Shown in pieces: positions 49,275 through 57,778 of a stretch of 64,000 nt of DNA. Every line of letters starts with the position of its first letter. Position 1 is the first letter of the stretch. A program made the position numbers and the translations under genes. Below the pieces are notes generated by a model. It searched no databases. It worked only from the letters and a program-made list of their open reading frames with translations, and was not told the DNA's origin. The DNA is from Sva-07 sp963716095 (GTDB lineage Bacteria; Actinomycetota; Acidimicrobiia; Acidimicrobiales; Ilumatobacteraceae). The stretch lies in contig CAVQSV010000015.1 of NCBI GenBank assembly GCA_963716095.1, forward strand, positions 62,001 to 126,000, written 5' to 3'.

Positions 49275-49857
49275 GCCCCGCTGCGCCGAGCCGGGCGGCA
49301 TTGTCCGCGACCTCGGCGGCAACCGCGTCGCTCACACCGAGCGCCACCAGATGGTGCTCGATCTCCGACGGATCGTCGCCGACGTCGAGCATCGCCGTGG
49401 CGAGGTGGTGGGCTCGTGTGAGCTCCTCGGCGCCGATCGACGTCTGCAACCACGAAGCGTGAGCCGCTTGGACCGAGTCGGGCATCCGCCGCAGGTGACG
49501 GAAGCTGATCGGAGGAACGCGTCGTCGCACCGCGAGGCCTCCGTCGATCGGATGGGCGAGCCCGAACATCACACAACGTTGCAGCGCCTTGCTGAACGGC
49601 GATGACCGTCCGGTCGTGTAGCTGAGGCCCATCTCCCGAGCCGTTGCCTGCAGGTCGAGTTCGTACCCCTCGGGGGAGCGTTCGAGCCCGGCGACGAGGC
49701 GACGGACCAACCACGTTGCGGTCGGGCCCAGAACGCCGAGCCAGAACACCTCGACGTAGCGCGAGCGTGGGTCGAAGCCGTCGTCGTCGACGACCGGGTC
49801 GAGCCAGGGTCGGATGGTGATGGACGGAGCTGGCAGCTCGGATGAGATCTCGGACAT
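49258..49857 (-). CDS. Conserved actinobacterial protein of unknown function
   Basis: 199 residues. It begins MSEISSELPAPSITIRPWLDPVVDDDGFDPRSRYVEVFWLGVLGP, then AREMGLSYTTGRSSPFSKALQRCVMFGLA and LAVRRRVPPISFRHLRRMPDSVQAAH. The LGPTATWLVRRLVAGLE and ARCVMFGLA-type blocks recur in actinobacterial proteins that I recall only as conserved hypotheticals. The middle could hold a winged-helix fold. No catalytic motif is evident. No signal peptide. Confidence 0.6.
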   Translation of the reverse strand: MSEISSELPAPSITIRPWLDPVVDDDGFDPRSRYVEVFWLGVLGPTATWLVRRLVAGLERSPEGYELDLQATAREMGLSYTTGRSSPFSKALQRCVMFGLAHPIDGGLAVRRRVPPISFRHLRRMPDSVQAAHASWLQTSIGAEELTRAHHLATAMLDVGDDPSEIEHHLVALGVSDAVAAEVADNAARLGAAGLRPAG

Positions 49858-49943
49858 GGCGCCCTCCCTCGGTTGGGAACTGATGGGGAGGGAGTCGGTG
49901 ATCAGACAGTGGGCGGCGACCTGCCTGGAGCGGAACGTCGCCG

Positions 49944-50696
49944 CTATCGAGGTGTGGTGAGGCGCAGTGCGGCGATCAGTTGTTGCAGTGTTGCGCGGTG
50001 GCGATTGATCACGTCGGTGGATTCGTTGATGAGCTGCGCGTTCGCAGGCTCCTGAGCTCGCAGCGCCAGGTTCGTGTCGATGGCCGCTGCGAGGGAAGAC
50101 ATCGTCTGGCCGAGTGGCTGCCAATTGGGGTCTTGGACCTCGAGGTACTGCTGCTGGGCGCCGATTGCGACGTTGTCGAGGCGGCTGCGTTCGATCGTCC
50201 AACGCTGCTGTGCGGCAGCGGGCGGGGCGGCCATCAGTTCCAGCGTCAGCTGGTCGGTGATCCACTGTGAGGTGCTGAGCAGACTCGCCTGCGGTGACGA
50301 CGACGTGGAGGGGGCTGTGGGCGGTGCAGCGGACTTCTTCGAGCGTCCGATCACGCCGCCGATGATGACAGCAGCGAGGAGCAGACCGCCGACGAGCAGC
50401 ACCGGGAGCACCCAGTCGTTGTCGCTCGAGTCGGTGTCACCGGACTCGGGCGTCGTGGGCGCCGGCCCCGCTTCGGGCGTCGTCGGCTGCGGTGCTGGGT
50501 CGGTTGCTGCCGGCGCATCGGTTGGCGCGGGAGCCTCCGGGGCATCGGTCGGGCTGGCTGCGGGTGCACTCGCAACAGCGGTGCCCGAGCCGAGACCGGC
50601 GCCCGGGCCGTCGCTTCCACAGGCGCCGAGAACGGCAGCGAACACGGCGATGGCAGCGATGGCGGAGAGTCGAAAGACGCGTCGTTCCATCGCCAC
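49944..50696 (-). CDS. Putative lipoprotein with central membrane helix
   Basis: 250 residues. Signal MERRVFRLSAIAAIAVFAAV with lipobox VLGAC, a Pro/Ala/Thr-rich linker, a second hydrophobic helix VLPVLLVGGLLLAAVIIGGV near the middle, then a charged helical C-terminus with TIERSRLDNVAIGAQQQYLEV. ATG 50690 is an alternative start. No family recognised. The topology (extracytoplasmic linker, one helix, cytoplasmic or periplasmic helical domain) is inferred. Confidence 0.65.
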   Translation of the reverse strand: MAMERRVFRLSAIAAIAVFAAVLGACGSDGPGAGLGSGTAVASAPAASPTDAPEAPAPTDAPAATDPAPQPTTPEAGPAPTTPESGDTDSSDNDWVLPVLLVGGLLLAAVIIGGVIGRSKKSAAPPTAPSTSSSPQASLLSTSQWITDQLTLELMAAPPAAAQQRWTIERSRLDNVAIGAQQQYLEVQDPNWQPLGQTMSSLAAAIDTNLALRAQEPANAQLINESTDVINRHRATLQQLIAALRLTTPR

Positions 50697-50729
50697 GACG
50701 GTAGTGACAGCGCAAACGAATCGGGTGGA

Positions 50730-52311
50730 TCAGCCGGCGATGATGTGATCGAGGGTGAGCTCGGGCTCGTTCTGCTCGATGCGGGCGAGCGCGTACTTGT
50801 TCTCGAACAGCGCCACGAGCTTGCCGTCGAGGCGGGCCAGGATGCGCACACCCGGCTTCTCCCGGAGCGCGTCGGCCGACTGCTTGTCGGTGAGCCGGAT
50901 CGCCTGATAGGGCGCCGACAGGATCTCGATCGGGGCGTTGAATTCGATGTCGAGCCGGTTGGCGAACACGTCGAACTGCAGCTGGCCGACCGCCGCCAGC
51001 ACCGGGGACGCATCGCCCCAGTCGGGATCCTTCAGCACCTGCACGACGCCCTCCTCGTTGAGCTGGTCGAGGCCCTTGCGGAACTGCTTGGTCTTGCCGG
51101 TGTCGAGCGGGCGGGCGGTGGCGAAGACCTCGGGGGCGAAGGCCGGGATCGGTGGGAACTTCACGGTGGGGCCGGTCTCGTCGTAGAGCGTGTCGCCGAG
51201 GTTGAGGCCGGTGGCGTTGACGAGGCCGACGACGTCGCCGGGGAACGCTTCGTCGACGGTGGTGCGCTCGGCACCGAACACCGTGGACGCGTACTTGGTG
51301 GCGAAGGGCTTCCCGGTGCGCTCGCACGTCATCACCATGCCGCGGTTGAACTTGCCCGAACAGATGCGGGCGAAGGCGATGCGGTCGCGGTGGTTGCGGT
51401 CCATGTTGGCCTGCACCTTGAACACGAACGCCGAGCACGGCTCGTCGAGGTGGCGGGGCTTGTCGTCGACGTCGAGACGCGGCATCGGTGCGGGTGCGAG
51501 GTCGACGATCGCGTCGAGCAGGTGCCGCACACCGAAGTTGGTGAGTGCCGACCCGGCGAACACCGGGGTCGACTCGCCGGCGAGGAACGATGGCATGTCG
51601 ACGTCGGCCTCCATCGCGCTCGAGCAGTTCGGACTCCTCGCTGCCCTTGGTCCAGGCAGCGCCCTCCTCGGCGGCAGCTCGCTCGGCGGGCACGTCTTCT
51701 TCGGGGGCGATCTGGCTGCCGCGGGCGGTGCGGGTGAAACGCGTGAAGATGTCGGTTCGGCGATCGATCACACCGCGCAGGTCGCCGAACGAGCCGACCG
51801 GCCAGGTGGCCGGCGTGGGACGGAGGCCGATCTGGTCCTCGATCTGGTCGAGCAGCTCGAGCGGTTCCATGCCGGGGCGGTCGAGCTTGTTGAGGAACGT
51901 GATCACGGGCAGGTTGCGTGAGCGGCACACCTCGAACAGCTTGAGCGTCTGGGGCTCGATGCCCTTGGCCGAGTCGAGCACCATCACCACAGCGTCGACG
52001 GCGGCGAGCACCCGGTAGGTGTCCTCGGAGAAGTCGCGGTGCCCTGGCGTGTCGAGCAGATTCAGCTCGTGGTCGCGGTAGGGGAAGTTCAGTGCGGTGG
52101 AGCTGATCGAGATGCCGCGCTTCTGCTCCATGTCCATCCAGTCGGATGTGGCCGCTCGCCTGCCCTCGTGGGCCTTGACGGCGCCGCCGGAGGTGATCGC
52201 GCCGGCGTACAGCAGGAACTTCTCGGTGAGGGTGGTCTTGCCCGCGTCGGGGTGGCTGATGATGGCGAACGTGCGACGACGCGCGGCTTCGCTGAGCACC
52301 TGGGCGGACAT
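50730..52311 (-). CDS. prfC: Peptide chain release factor 3 (RF3), one frameshift
   Basis: About 526 residues. GTPase that recycles RF1/RF2. G1 is SHPDAGKTT, G3 DTPGHRDFSED, G4 NKLDRPG, after the N-terminal RRRTFAIISH. Near 51618 one extra base moves the frame to MEADVDMPSFLAGESTPVFAG; the second domain has KVQANMDRNHRDRIAFARICSGKFNRGM, as in RF3. The C-terminus ends NEPELTLDHIIAG. The low-frequency alternative, a TetR-like ribosomal protection factor, does not fit the FxxICSGKF block. Confidence 0.93.
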
Positions 52312-52390
52312 CTGATCGAGGCTACCGCCGGCCCGCGATCACATCGGGTGCGGGTTGCCGATCGAGCGCAGTGTGGGTCACAGTGGTGCG

Positions 52391-53143
52391 ATGTCGACGG
52401 ACCTCCTTCACGCCGCCGCCGAGGTAGTGGCGAACGCGCAGCGCATCGTGGTCTTGACCGGTGCGGGCATCTCCACCGATTCGGGCATTCCCGACTTCCG
52501 TGGCCCGAACGGATTGTGGACCAAGAACCCCAAGGCCGAGAAGGCGAGCGACATCAGCCACTACCTCAGCGACCCCGAGGTGCGCCACGCAGCCTGGCAG
52601 AACCGGCTGACCACCCCGGCCTGGACCGCCGAGCCCAATCGTGGACACGCTGCGATCGTCGAACTGGAGCGACGCGGTCAACTCCACGGACTGGTCACCC
52701 AGAACATCGATGGTCTGCACCAGAAGGCCGGGAACGACACCTCGAACGTGATCGAGGTGCACGGCACGGTGTGGTTCACCCGGTGTTGGGACTGTGAGGA
52801 CCGCCGTCCGATGGATCAGGCGCTCGAGCGGGTGCGTGCCGGCGACAGCGACCCGGCGTGCCTCGAGTGCGGTGGCATCCTCAAGAGCGACACGATCAGC
52901 TTCGGCCAGGCGCTGGTGCCCGAGGTGATCGAACGCGCGATGCAGGTGAGCGACGAATGTGACGTGATGCTGGCGGTCGGTTCGACGCTGAGCGTGTTCC
53001 CTGCGGCGAACTGCGTGCCGCGGGCGAAGGCCGCCGGAGCGCGGGTGATCATCGTCAACGGTGACGAGACCGCGATGGACCGCTACGCCGATTGGCTGCT
53101 CGTCGGTCAGATCGGCGAGATCCTGCCGACGCTCGTCGGCTGA
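52391..53143 (+). CDS. Sir2-family NAD-dependent protein deacylase
   Basis: 250 residues. NAD-binding GAGISTDSGIPDFRG, TQNIDGLHQKAG, catalytic His in EVHGTVWF, zinc Cys pairs CWDC and CLECGG, and FGQALV. The class resembles cytosolic bacterial deacetylases. Its 3' end overlaps the convergent EamA gene by 37 bases. Confidence 0.94.
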   Translation: MSTDLLHAAAEVVANAQRIVVLTGAGISTDSGIPDFRGPNGLWTKNPKAEKASDISHYLSDPEVRHAAWQNRLTTPAWTAEPNRGHAAIVELERRGQLHGLVTQNIDGLHQKAGNDTSNVIEVHGTVWFTRCWDCEDRRPMDQALERVRAGDSDPACLECGGILKSDTISFGQALVPEVIERAMQVSDECDVMLAVGSTLSVFPAANCVPRAKAAGARVIIVNGDETAMDRYADWLLVGQIGEILPTLVG

Positions 53144-54021
53144 CGAGTGGCCGTCCGGCGACTCGCGAGCAGCGCTCCGCTGATCACGAACACGACGCCG
53201 ACGAGCTCCAACGGGAACACCTCGTCGTCGCGGAACACGACGCCGAGCACCAGCGCGACCACGGGGATCAAGTAGGTGATGAACGACGCCCTGGTCGAAC
53301 CGACCCGTCCGACGAGCGTGCCCATGAGTGCAAAGGCGATCCCGGTGCCGAGTACGCCGAGCACGGCGACGGCCACGACCGGGCCGAACTCCCAGGTCGC
53401 GTCGCCGATGTCCCAGAGTCCGTACGGCGTCGTCCACACCGTCGCGAGAGCGAGCATCTTGGCCATGAGGTTGACCGACCCGTAGCGCTGCTGAAGCGGT
53501 CCGGCGATCGTGAGCGAGAACCCGTAGCACACGGTGGCGAGCACCACGAGTGCCACGCCGAACGCTTCGCTCGATCCGTCACCGATCGACGGGAGGCTGA
53601 CGAACACGACGCCGACGAAACCCACGGCAATACCGAGTAGTTGGGCGCCCCGAGTCGGCTGACGCAGCAGCACCATCGCGAAGATCGCAGCGAAGATGGG
53701 GGTGCCGCCGTTGAGGAGGCCGGTGACCGCCGAGCTGATGTGTTGTTCGGCGATCGGGAAGAGCGTGAACGGAACGGCGACCCAGGTGATCGACAGCGTG
53801 ACGAGCCGGAGACGGTCGGCCGGCACGATCTTCGTGCGCTGGCGGGGGAGGGGCAGCACCGCGAGAGCGAGCGCACCGAGTCCGACGCGCATGAGGGTGA
53901 TCACGCCCGGCGGAAGTGCATCGAGCCCGATGTCGATGAACAGGAACGACGCACCCCAGATCGCAGCAACCGAGAGGAACAGTCCCCAGTCGGTCGGAGC
54001 GAACTGATCGTCCTGCGTCAC
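53107..54021 (-). CDS. EamA-family (DMT) transporter
   Basis: 304 residues, about ten helices in two EamA repeats. It starts MTQDDQFAPTDWGLFLSVAAIWGASFLFIDIGLDAL, typical of the drug/metabolite transporter group. GTG start at 54021. A palindromic repeat and the MoeZ-like promoter lie in the 70-base divergent gap. Substrate unknown. Confidence 0.85.
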   Translation of the reverse strand: MTQDDQFAPTDWGLFLSVAAIWGASFLFIDIGLDALPPGVITLMRVGLGALALAVLPLPRQRTKIVPADRLRLVTLSITWVAVPFTLFPIAEQHISSAVTGLLNGGTPIFAAIFAMVLLRQPTRGAQLLGIAVGFVGVVFVSLPSIGDGSSEAFGVALVVLATVCYGFSLTIAGPLQQRYGSVNLMAKMLALATVWTTPYGLWDIGDATWEFGPVVAVAVLGVLGTGIAFALMGTLVGRVGSTRASFITYLIPVVALVLGVVFRDDEVFPLELVGVVFVISGALLASRRTATRQPTSVGRISPI

Positions 54022-54032
54022 CCGGGCACGGT

Positions 54033-54063
54033 ATTACAGCAGGGGTCAGACCCGCGTTGTAAT
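54033..54063. repeat. 31-bp palindrome of the GTC-GAC family
   Basis: ATTACAGCAGGGGTC, a central A, then GACCCGCGTTGTAAT: inner GGGTC/GACCC and outer ATTACA/TGTAAT arms. It lies between divergent genes. Confidence 0.88.
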
Positions 54064-54077
54064 CCTGACCAGGTCGG

Positions 54078-54083
54078 TAGGCT
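54078..54083 (+). promoter_or_regulatory. Probable -10 box (TAGGCT) of the rhodanese-E1 gene
   Basis: TAGGCT ends eight bases before ATG 54092. No ribosome-binding site lies between, which suggests a leaderless message. Confidence 0.45.
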
Positions 54084-54091
54084 TTGTTGCC

Positions 54092-55255
54092 ATGGCAACG
54101 TTCCGAGACCTGCTCGCCGCCGCGAAGTCCGAGATCCGCGAGATCGACACCGAGGGTGCCGCCGCCCACATCGAGGCCGGTGCGATCGTGCTCGACGTCC
54201 GCGAACCCGACGAGTACGAAGAGGGCGCACTTCTCGGTGCGATCCACATCCCGCGTGGGCACCTCGAGGCGCAGATCGAGAATCGTCTCGCCGACAAGTC
54301 GGCCCCGATCGTCATCTACTGCGCCGGTGGCGTGCGCTCGGCGTTCGCCGCCAAGACGCTCGCCGAGCTCGGCTACACCGACATCGAGTCGATGGAGGGT
54401 GGCTTCGGCCGTTGGAAGGACGAGGGCCGCCCCTGGAAGCAGCCGGCCTCGCTGACGCCCGAGCAGAACAACCGCTACAAGCGCCACCTGCTGTTGCCCG
54501 AGGTGGGCACCGAGGGCCAGGTCAAGCTGCTCGAGGCGAAGGTGCTGATGCTCGGCGCCGGCGGCCTCGGTTCACCCGCTGCGCTGTACCTCGCCGCCGC
54601 AGGCGTCGGCACGATCGGGATCGTCGACATGGACGAGGTCGACTCGTCGAACCTGCAGCGCCAGATCCTGCACAACATCGACCGGATCGGCGACCGCAAG
54701 GTCGACTCGGCGAAGAAGACGCTCACGATGCTCAACCCCGACGTCGACGTGGTCACCTACGACACCCGCCTCGACGCGTCGAACATCATGGACATCATCT
54801 CCGGCTACGACGTGATCGTCGACGGCGCCGACAACTTCCCGAGCCGCTACCTGCTCAACGACGCCAGCGTCAAGCTCGGCATCCCGGTGGTGCACGGCTC
54901 GATCTTTCGCTTCGAGGGCATGGTCAGCGTGTTCCACCCGACGAAGGGACCCACGTACCGCGACATGGTGCCCCAGCCGCCGCCCGCCGAACTCGCTCCG
55001 AGCTGTGCCGAAGCGGGCGTGCTCGGCGTGCTGCCCGGCATCATCGGTTCGATCCAGGCGCTCGAGACCATCAAGGTCATCCTCGACCTCGGCGACCCGC
55101 TGATCGGCCGGATCCTGACCGTCGACACCAACGACATGGAGTTCCGGGTGTTCAACCTCAAGGCCGACCCCGCCAACGAGGTCACCTACGCCAATCGCGA
55201 CCGCATCGAGATCAAGGAACTCGACGGTCTCTGCGCCCCCGGCCTCTCGCACTGA
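54092..55255 (+). CDS. Rhodanese-MoeB/ThiF E1-like fusion (MoeZ type, domains swapped)
   Basis: 387 residues. The N-terminal rhodanese domain (residues 1-110) has the active Cys in VIYCAGGVRSAFA. The E1-like domain (about 120-380) has LLPEVGTEGQVKLLEAKVLMLGAGGLGSPAALYLAAAGVG and DNFPSRYLLND. It would activate the C-terminus of a sulfur carrier such as MoaD or ThiS and supply sulfur. The usual actinobacterial MoeZ order is E1 then rhodanese; here it is reversed. A zinc-Cys pair is not clear. Confidence 0.88.
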   Translation: MATFRDLLAAAKSEIREIDTEGAAAHIEAGAIVLDVREPDEYEEGALLGAIHIPRGHLEAQIENRLADKSAPIVIYCAGGVRSAFAAKTLAELGYTDIESMEGGFGRWKDEGRPWKQPASLTPEQNNRYKRHLLLPEVGTEGQVKLLEAKVLMLGAGGLGSPAALYLAAAGVGTIGIVDMDEVDSSNLQRQILHNIDRIGDRKVDSAKKTLTMLNPDVDVVTYDTRLDASNIMDIISGYDVIVDGADNFPSRYLLNDASVKLGIPVVHGSIFRFEGMVSVFHPTKGPTYRDMVPQPPPAELAPSCAEAGVLGVLPGIIGSIQALETIKVILDLGDPLIGRILTVDTNDMEFRVFNLKADPANEVTYANRDRIEIKELDGLCAPGLSH

Positions 55256-55259
55256 CCGG

Positions 55260-56168
55260 TCACGATGGCTCGGTGAGGATCTCGGCTTCGAGTGGGGCGA
55301 GTTCTTCTCGTTCCTGAACGATCACGCCGACGAGGACGAGCGCGATGCCGACGGTCTCGATGCCCGACGGTCGTTGGTCGAGCACGAGCCAGCCGATGAA
55401 CGCGGCCGTCACCGGGAGCAGTGCGAGCAGGACCGAGAAGCGACGGATCGGGATGCGGCGCATCGTGAACTGGTCGATGCCGTAGCCGATCGCGTTCGAG
55501 AACACGCCGACGAGCAGACACAGCGCCAGGAGGCGCGCCGACGTCCACACGTCTGCGCTCCACGGTGCGCCGGCCGGCGCAATCGCAAGCGCGCCGATCG
55601 CCAACCCGATGCCGAGGCCGGCGACGCCCCGGTCGAGTCGGGCCACTCGCGAACCGATCACGATGTAGGCCGCCCACATCGCCGATGCCAGCCCGATGAA
55701 GAGCAGGCCGAGCGCGTTGCCCTCGACCTCGCCGCCGCCGAGCACGACGACGCCGGCGATGGCGAACAGCAGCGCAACCGCGTTGCGCACCGAACGGGTG
55801 GCGACCGCCGCCACGGCGATCGGGCCGATGAACTCGATCGTCACCGCCTTGCCCAGATCGATGCGCTCGATCGCCAGGTAGAAGAACAGGTTCATCAACG
55901 CCGTGGCGACACCGAACAGCGCCGCGGCGCCGAGTTCGGCTCGGGTCCAGCGTTGACGCCAGGCCCGTGACACCACCACGAGTGCGATGGCGGCGCCGAT
56001 CACCCGGAACCACGCGACGGTCTGTGGTTCGACCTCGTCGAACAGGCCGACGGCGATGACGGCACCCGCGTACTGGGCGACCGCGGAGAGGACGAACAGC
56101 GCCTCGGGCTGGGCGGTGTTCAGCCAGCCAGTGAGCGGCCCCGACCGCCCTCGTGGCGACTCAGTCAA
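55260..56168 (-). CDS. EamA-family (RhtA-like) transporter
   Basis: 302 residues with about ten helices. It starts MTESPRGRSGPLTGWLNTAQPEALFVLSAVAQYAGAV; YLAIERIDLGKAVTIEFIGPI resembles RhtA-type exporters. It is convergent with the rhodanese-E1 gene, with four bases between the stops, and follows the aldolase gene by nine bases, probably in one operon. Confidence 0.83.
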   Translation of the reverse strand: MTESPRGRSGPLTGWLNTAQPEALFVLSAVAQYAGAVIAVGLFDEVEPQTVAWFRVIGAAIALVVVSRAWRQRWTRAELGAAALFGVATALMNLFFYLAIERIDLGKAVTIEFIGPIAVAAVATRSVRNAVALLFAIAGVVVLGGGEVEGNALGLLFIGLASAMWAAYIVIGSRVARLDRGVAGLGIGLAIGALAIAPAGAPWSADVWTSARLLALCLLVGVFSNAIGYGIDQFTMRRIPIRRFSVLLALLPVTAAFIGWLVLDQRPSGIETVGIALVLVGVIVQEREELAPLEAEILTEPS

Positions 56169-56177
56169 CGAGGTGAC

Positions 56178-57011
56178 TCAGTCGAAGAGTTCGGGATCGG
56201 TGTGGGCGATCTCGTCCCACAGCGGCTGGAAGCTGAACCAACCGGCAGCGTGGAAGGCGGTGTTGTCACGCGTGTAGGTGGCGTACTCGTCGTTGATCTC
56301 GATCGGGTCGCCGGCGGCCATCGCCATCAGCTGGGCCTGACACGAGCGCTCCATCGAGATGAACCAGAACGCGGCTTCGTCGACGGTCTCGCCGACGGTG
56401 AACAGGCCGTGGTTCTGGTGAATGGCGGCCTTGCCGTCGGGGAACTTCGAGGCGAGCTCCTTGCCTGCTTCGATGTCGAAGACCACGGCGCCGCCCTGCT
56501 CGGAGATCACGTGGTGATCGTTGTAGAAGATGCAGGCGTCCTGCGTGAGCGGCGCGAGCGGGATGCCGAGTGAGCTGAACGACTTGCCGTACGGCGAGTG
56601 AGCGTGCGCGGCGGCGACCACGTCGGGACGTGCCGAGTGCACGGCGGCGTGGATCACGAACGCCGCACGGTTGACCGGCTTGGTGCCGTAGACGACCTCG
56701 CCCTGGTGGTTGACCAGGATGAGGTCGCTCTGCTTGATGTGGCGGAAGCTCATTCCGAACGGGTTCACCCAGAAGCAGTCGGGGTACTCGGGGTCGCGAA
56801 CGGTGATGTGTCCGGCAACGCCTTCACCGAAGCCGAACTTGCCGAAGATGCGCAGCGCACCGGCGAGGTGGCTCTTGCGGTAGTGGCGCTCGTCCTCGAC
56901 GTTGTCGAACGTCGGGATGCCGTCGAGCCCAACCGTCTTCGGCGTCAGCTCGATGCCGTCGATCATGCCCGGGCTGGTCGTGCTGGTGGCGGTGTCCTCG
57001 GTGATGGCCAT
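56178..57011 (-). CDS. Class II aldolase/adducin family protein
   Basis: 277 residues from ATG 57011. Metal-binding His in AAHAHSPYGKSF and HQNHGLFTVG, and Asn/Gly-rich GHITVRDPEYPDCFWVNPFG, as in aldolases and adducin heads. A TACGGT box lies six bases upstream of the start. The aldol substrate is unknown. It is divergent from RidA and upstream of an EamA gene. Confidence 0.88.
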   Translation of the reverse strand: MAITEDTATSTTSPGMIDGIELTPKTVGLDGIPTFDNVEDERHYRKSHLAGALRIFGKFGFGEGVAGHITVRDPEYPDCFWVNPFGMSFRHIKQSDLILVNHQGEVVYGTKPVNRAAFVIHAAVHSARPDVVAAAHAHSPYGKSFSSLGIPLAPLTQDACIFYNDHHVISEQGGAVVFDIEAGKELASKFPDGKAAIHQNHGLFTVGETVDEAAFWFISMERSCQAQLMAMAAGDPIEINDEYATYTRDNTAFHAAGWFSFQPLWDEIAHTDPELFD

Positions 57012-57017
57012 CAGCAC

Positions 57018-57023
57018 ACCGTA
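57018..57023 (-). promoter_or_regulatory. Probable -10 box (TACGGT) of the aldolase gene
   Basis: On the minus strand TACGGT ends six bases before ATG 57011. It is back-to-back with the RidA box at 57053, giving a compact divergent promoter pair. Confidence 0.45.
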
Positions 57024-57052
57024 CTCTCGCCGGCCGCTGCTGTCTCGGGCCG

Positions 57053-57058
57053 TACGAT
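57053..57058 (+). promoter_or_regulatory. Probable -10 box (TACGAT) of the RidA gene
   Basis: TACGAT ends six bases before ATG 57065. The same hexamer serves the leader peptide at 57710. Confidence 0.45.
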
Positions 57059-57064
57059 GCCGCC

Positions 57065-57445
57065 ATGGCCGAAATCCGTCCCGCCGACATCGCAGCCCCG
57101 GCGGCAAACTACGCCCACGCCGTGCTCACCGAATCGGCGACACGGTGGCTGCACACCTCCGGTGTGGTGCCAGTGGCCCCCGACGGCTCGACCCCCGACT
57201 CGCTGGTCGACCAAGCGAACGTGGTGTGGTCGAACATCGCCGCGATACTGCTCGACGCGGACATGGAGCCGTCCGACGTCGTGTCGGTGACCACCTACGT
57301 CGTCGTCGGCGAGGACCTCGCTCCCGTGATGGACGCGAGGGATCGTGCGCTCGGCGGCCACCGCGCCGCATCGACACTGGTGACCGTTCCGGCGCTGGCC
57401 CGCCCGGAGTGGCGCATGGAGGTGGCGATCATCGCAGCGCGGTGA
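57065..57445 (+). CDS. RidA/YjgF-family protein
   Basis: 126 residues: NYAHAVLTESATRWLHTSGVVPVAPDG, QANVVWSNIAAILLDADMEPSDVVSVTTYVV and the C-terminal EWRMEVAIIAA strand, with an Arg before the last strand as in RidA. Likely deaminates reactive enamine/imine intermediates; the subgroup is not decided. Confidence 0.88.
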   Translation: MAEIRPADIAAPAANYAHAVLTESATRWLHTSGVVPVAPDGSTPDSLVDQANVVWSNIAAILLDADMEPSDVVSVTTYVVVGEDLAPVMDARDRALGGHRAASTLVTVPALARPEWRMEVAIIAAR

Positions 57446-57457
57446 GCAGCAACGCGC

Positions 57458-57631
57458 TCAGCCGCTCCAGCCGCCGCTGCCCCCGCGATCGGGCCGGTAG
57501 GAGGTGGCTTCGAAGTTGCCCCGATTGTGCTGCTCGGAGGTCGTGCCCGAGCCGCCCTGGTGACCACCGGCGTAGTCGGCGCCGGACGCGAGGTTCTTCA
57601 ATCGCCTGATCTTGCGTCGAATCCACGACAT
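57458..57631 (-). CDS. Small Gly/Ser-rich protein (57 aa)
   Basis: Start ATG 57631 with a strong GAGGAGGATC ribosome site. The protein begins MSWIRRKIRRLKNLASG, a basic amphipathic helix, then a Gly/Ser/Asn/Gln-rich tail ending SYRPDRGGSGGWSG. It is convergent with RidA. It is not recognised; the strong ribosome site makes it a credible gene. Confidence 0.65.
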   Translation of the reverse strand: MSWIRRKIRRLKNLASGADYAGGHQGGSGTTSEQHNRGNFEATSYRPDRGGSGGWSG

Positions 57632-57696
57632 GGTGATCCTCCTCGGGGTCGACCTCGACCGTACCAGGGGATCAGGAAGCGGCGGGGCGTGTGCAA

Positions 57697-57702
57697 TACG
57701 AT
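57697..57702 (+). promoter_or_regulatory. Probable -10 box (TACGAT) of the MFS leader
   Basis: TACGAT ends seven bases before ATG 57710, the leaderless spacing. Confidence 0.45.
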
Positions 57703-57709
57703 CGCCGAG

Positions 57710-57778
57710 ATGGCCGACCCGGACGACCTGCTGCACAACGATGTCGTGCGCTCGACGAACGCCGTCGGCCGAGGGTGA
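57710..57778 (+). CDS. Possible 22-aa leader peptide before the MFS gene
   Basis: MADPDDLLHNDVVRSTNAVG-RG and stop. Its TGA overlaps the GTG 57775 of the MFS gene (GTGA), which would couple translation. It may be a regulatory leader peptide, or the true MFS N-terminus if a base is wrong here. Confidence 0.4.
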   Translation: MADPDDLLHNDVVRSTNAVGRG

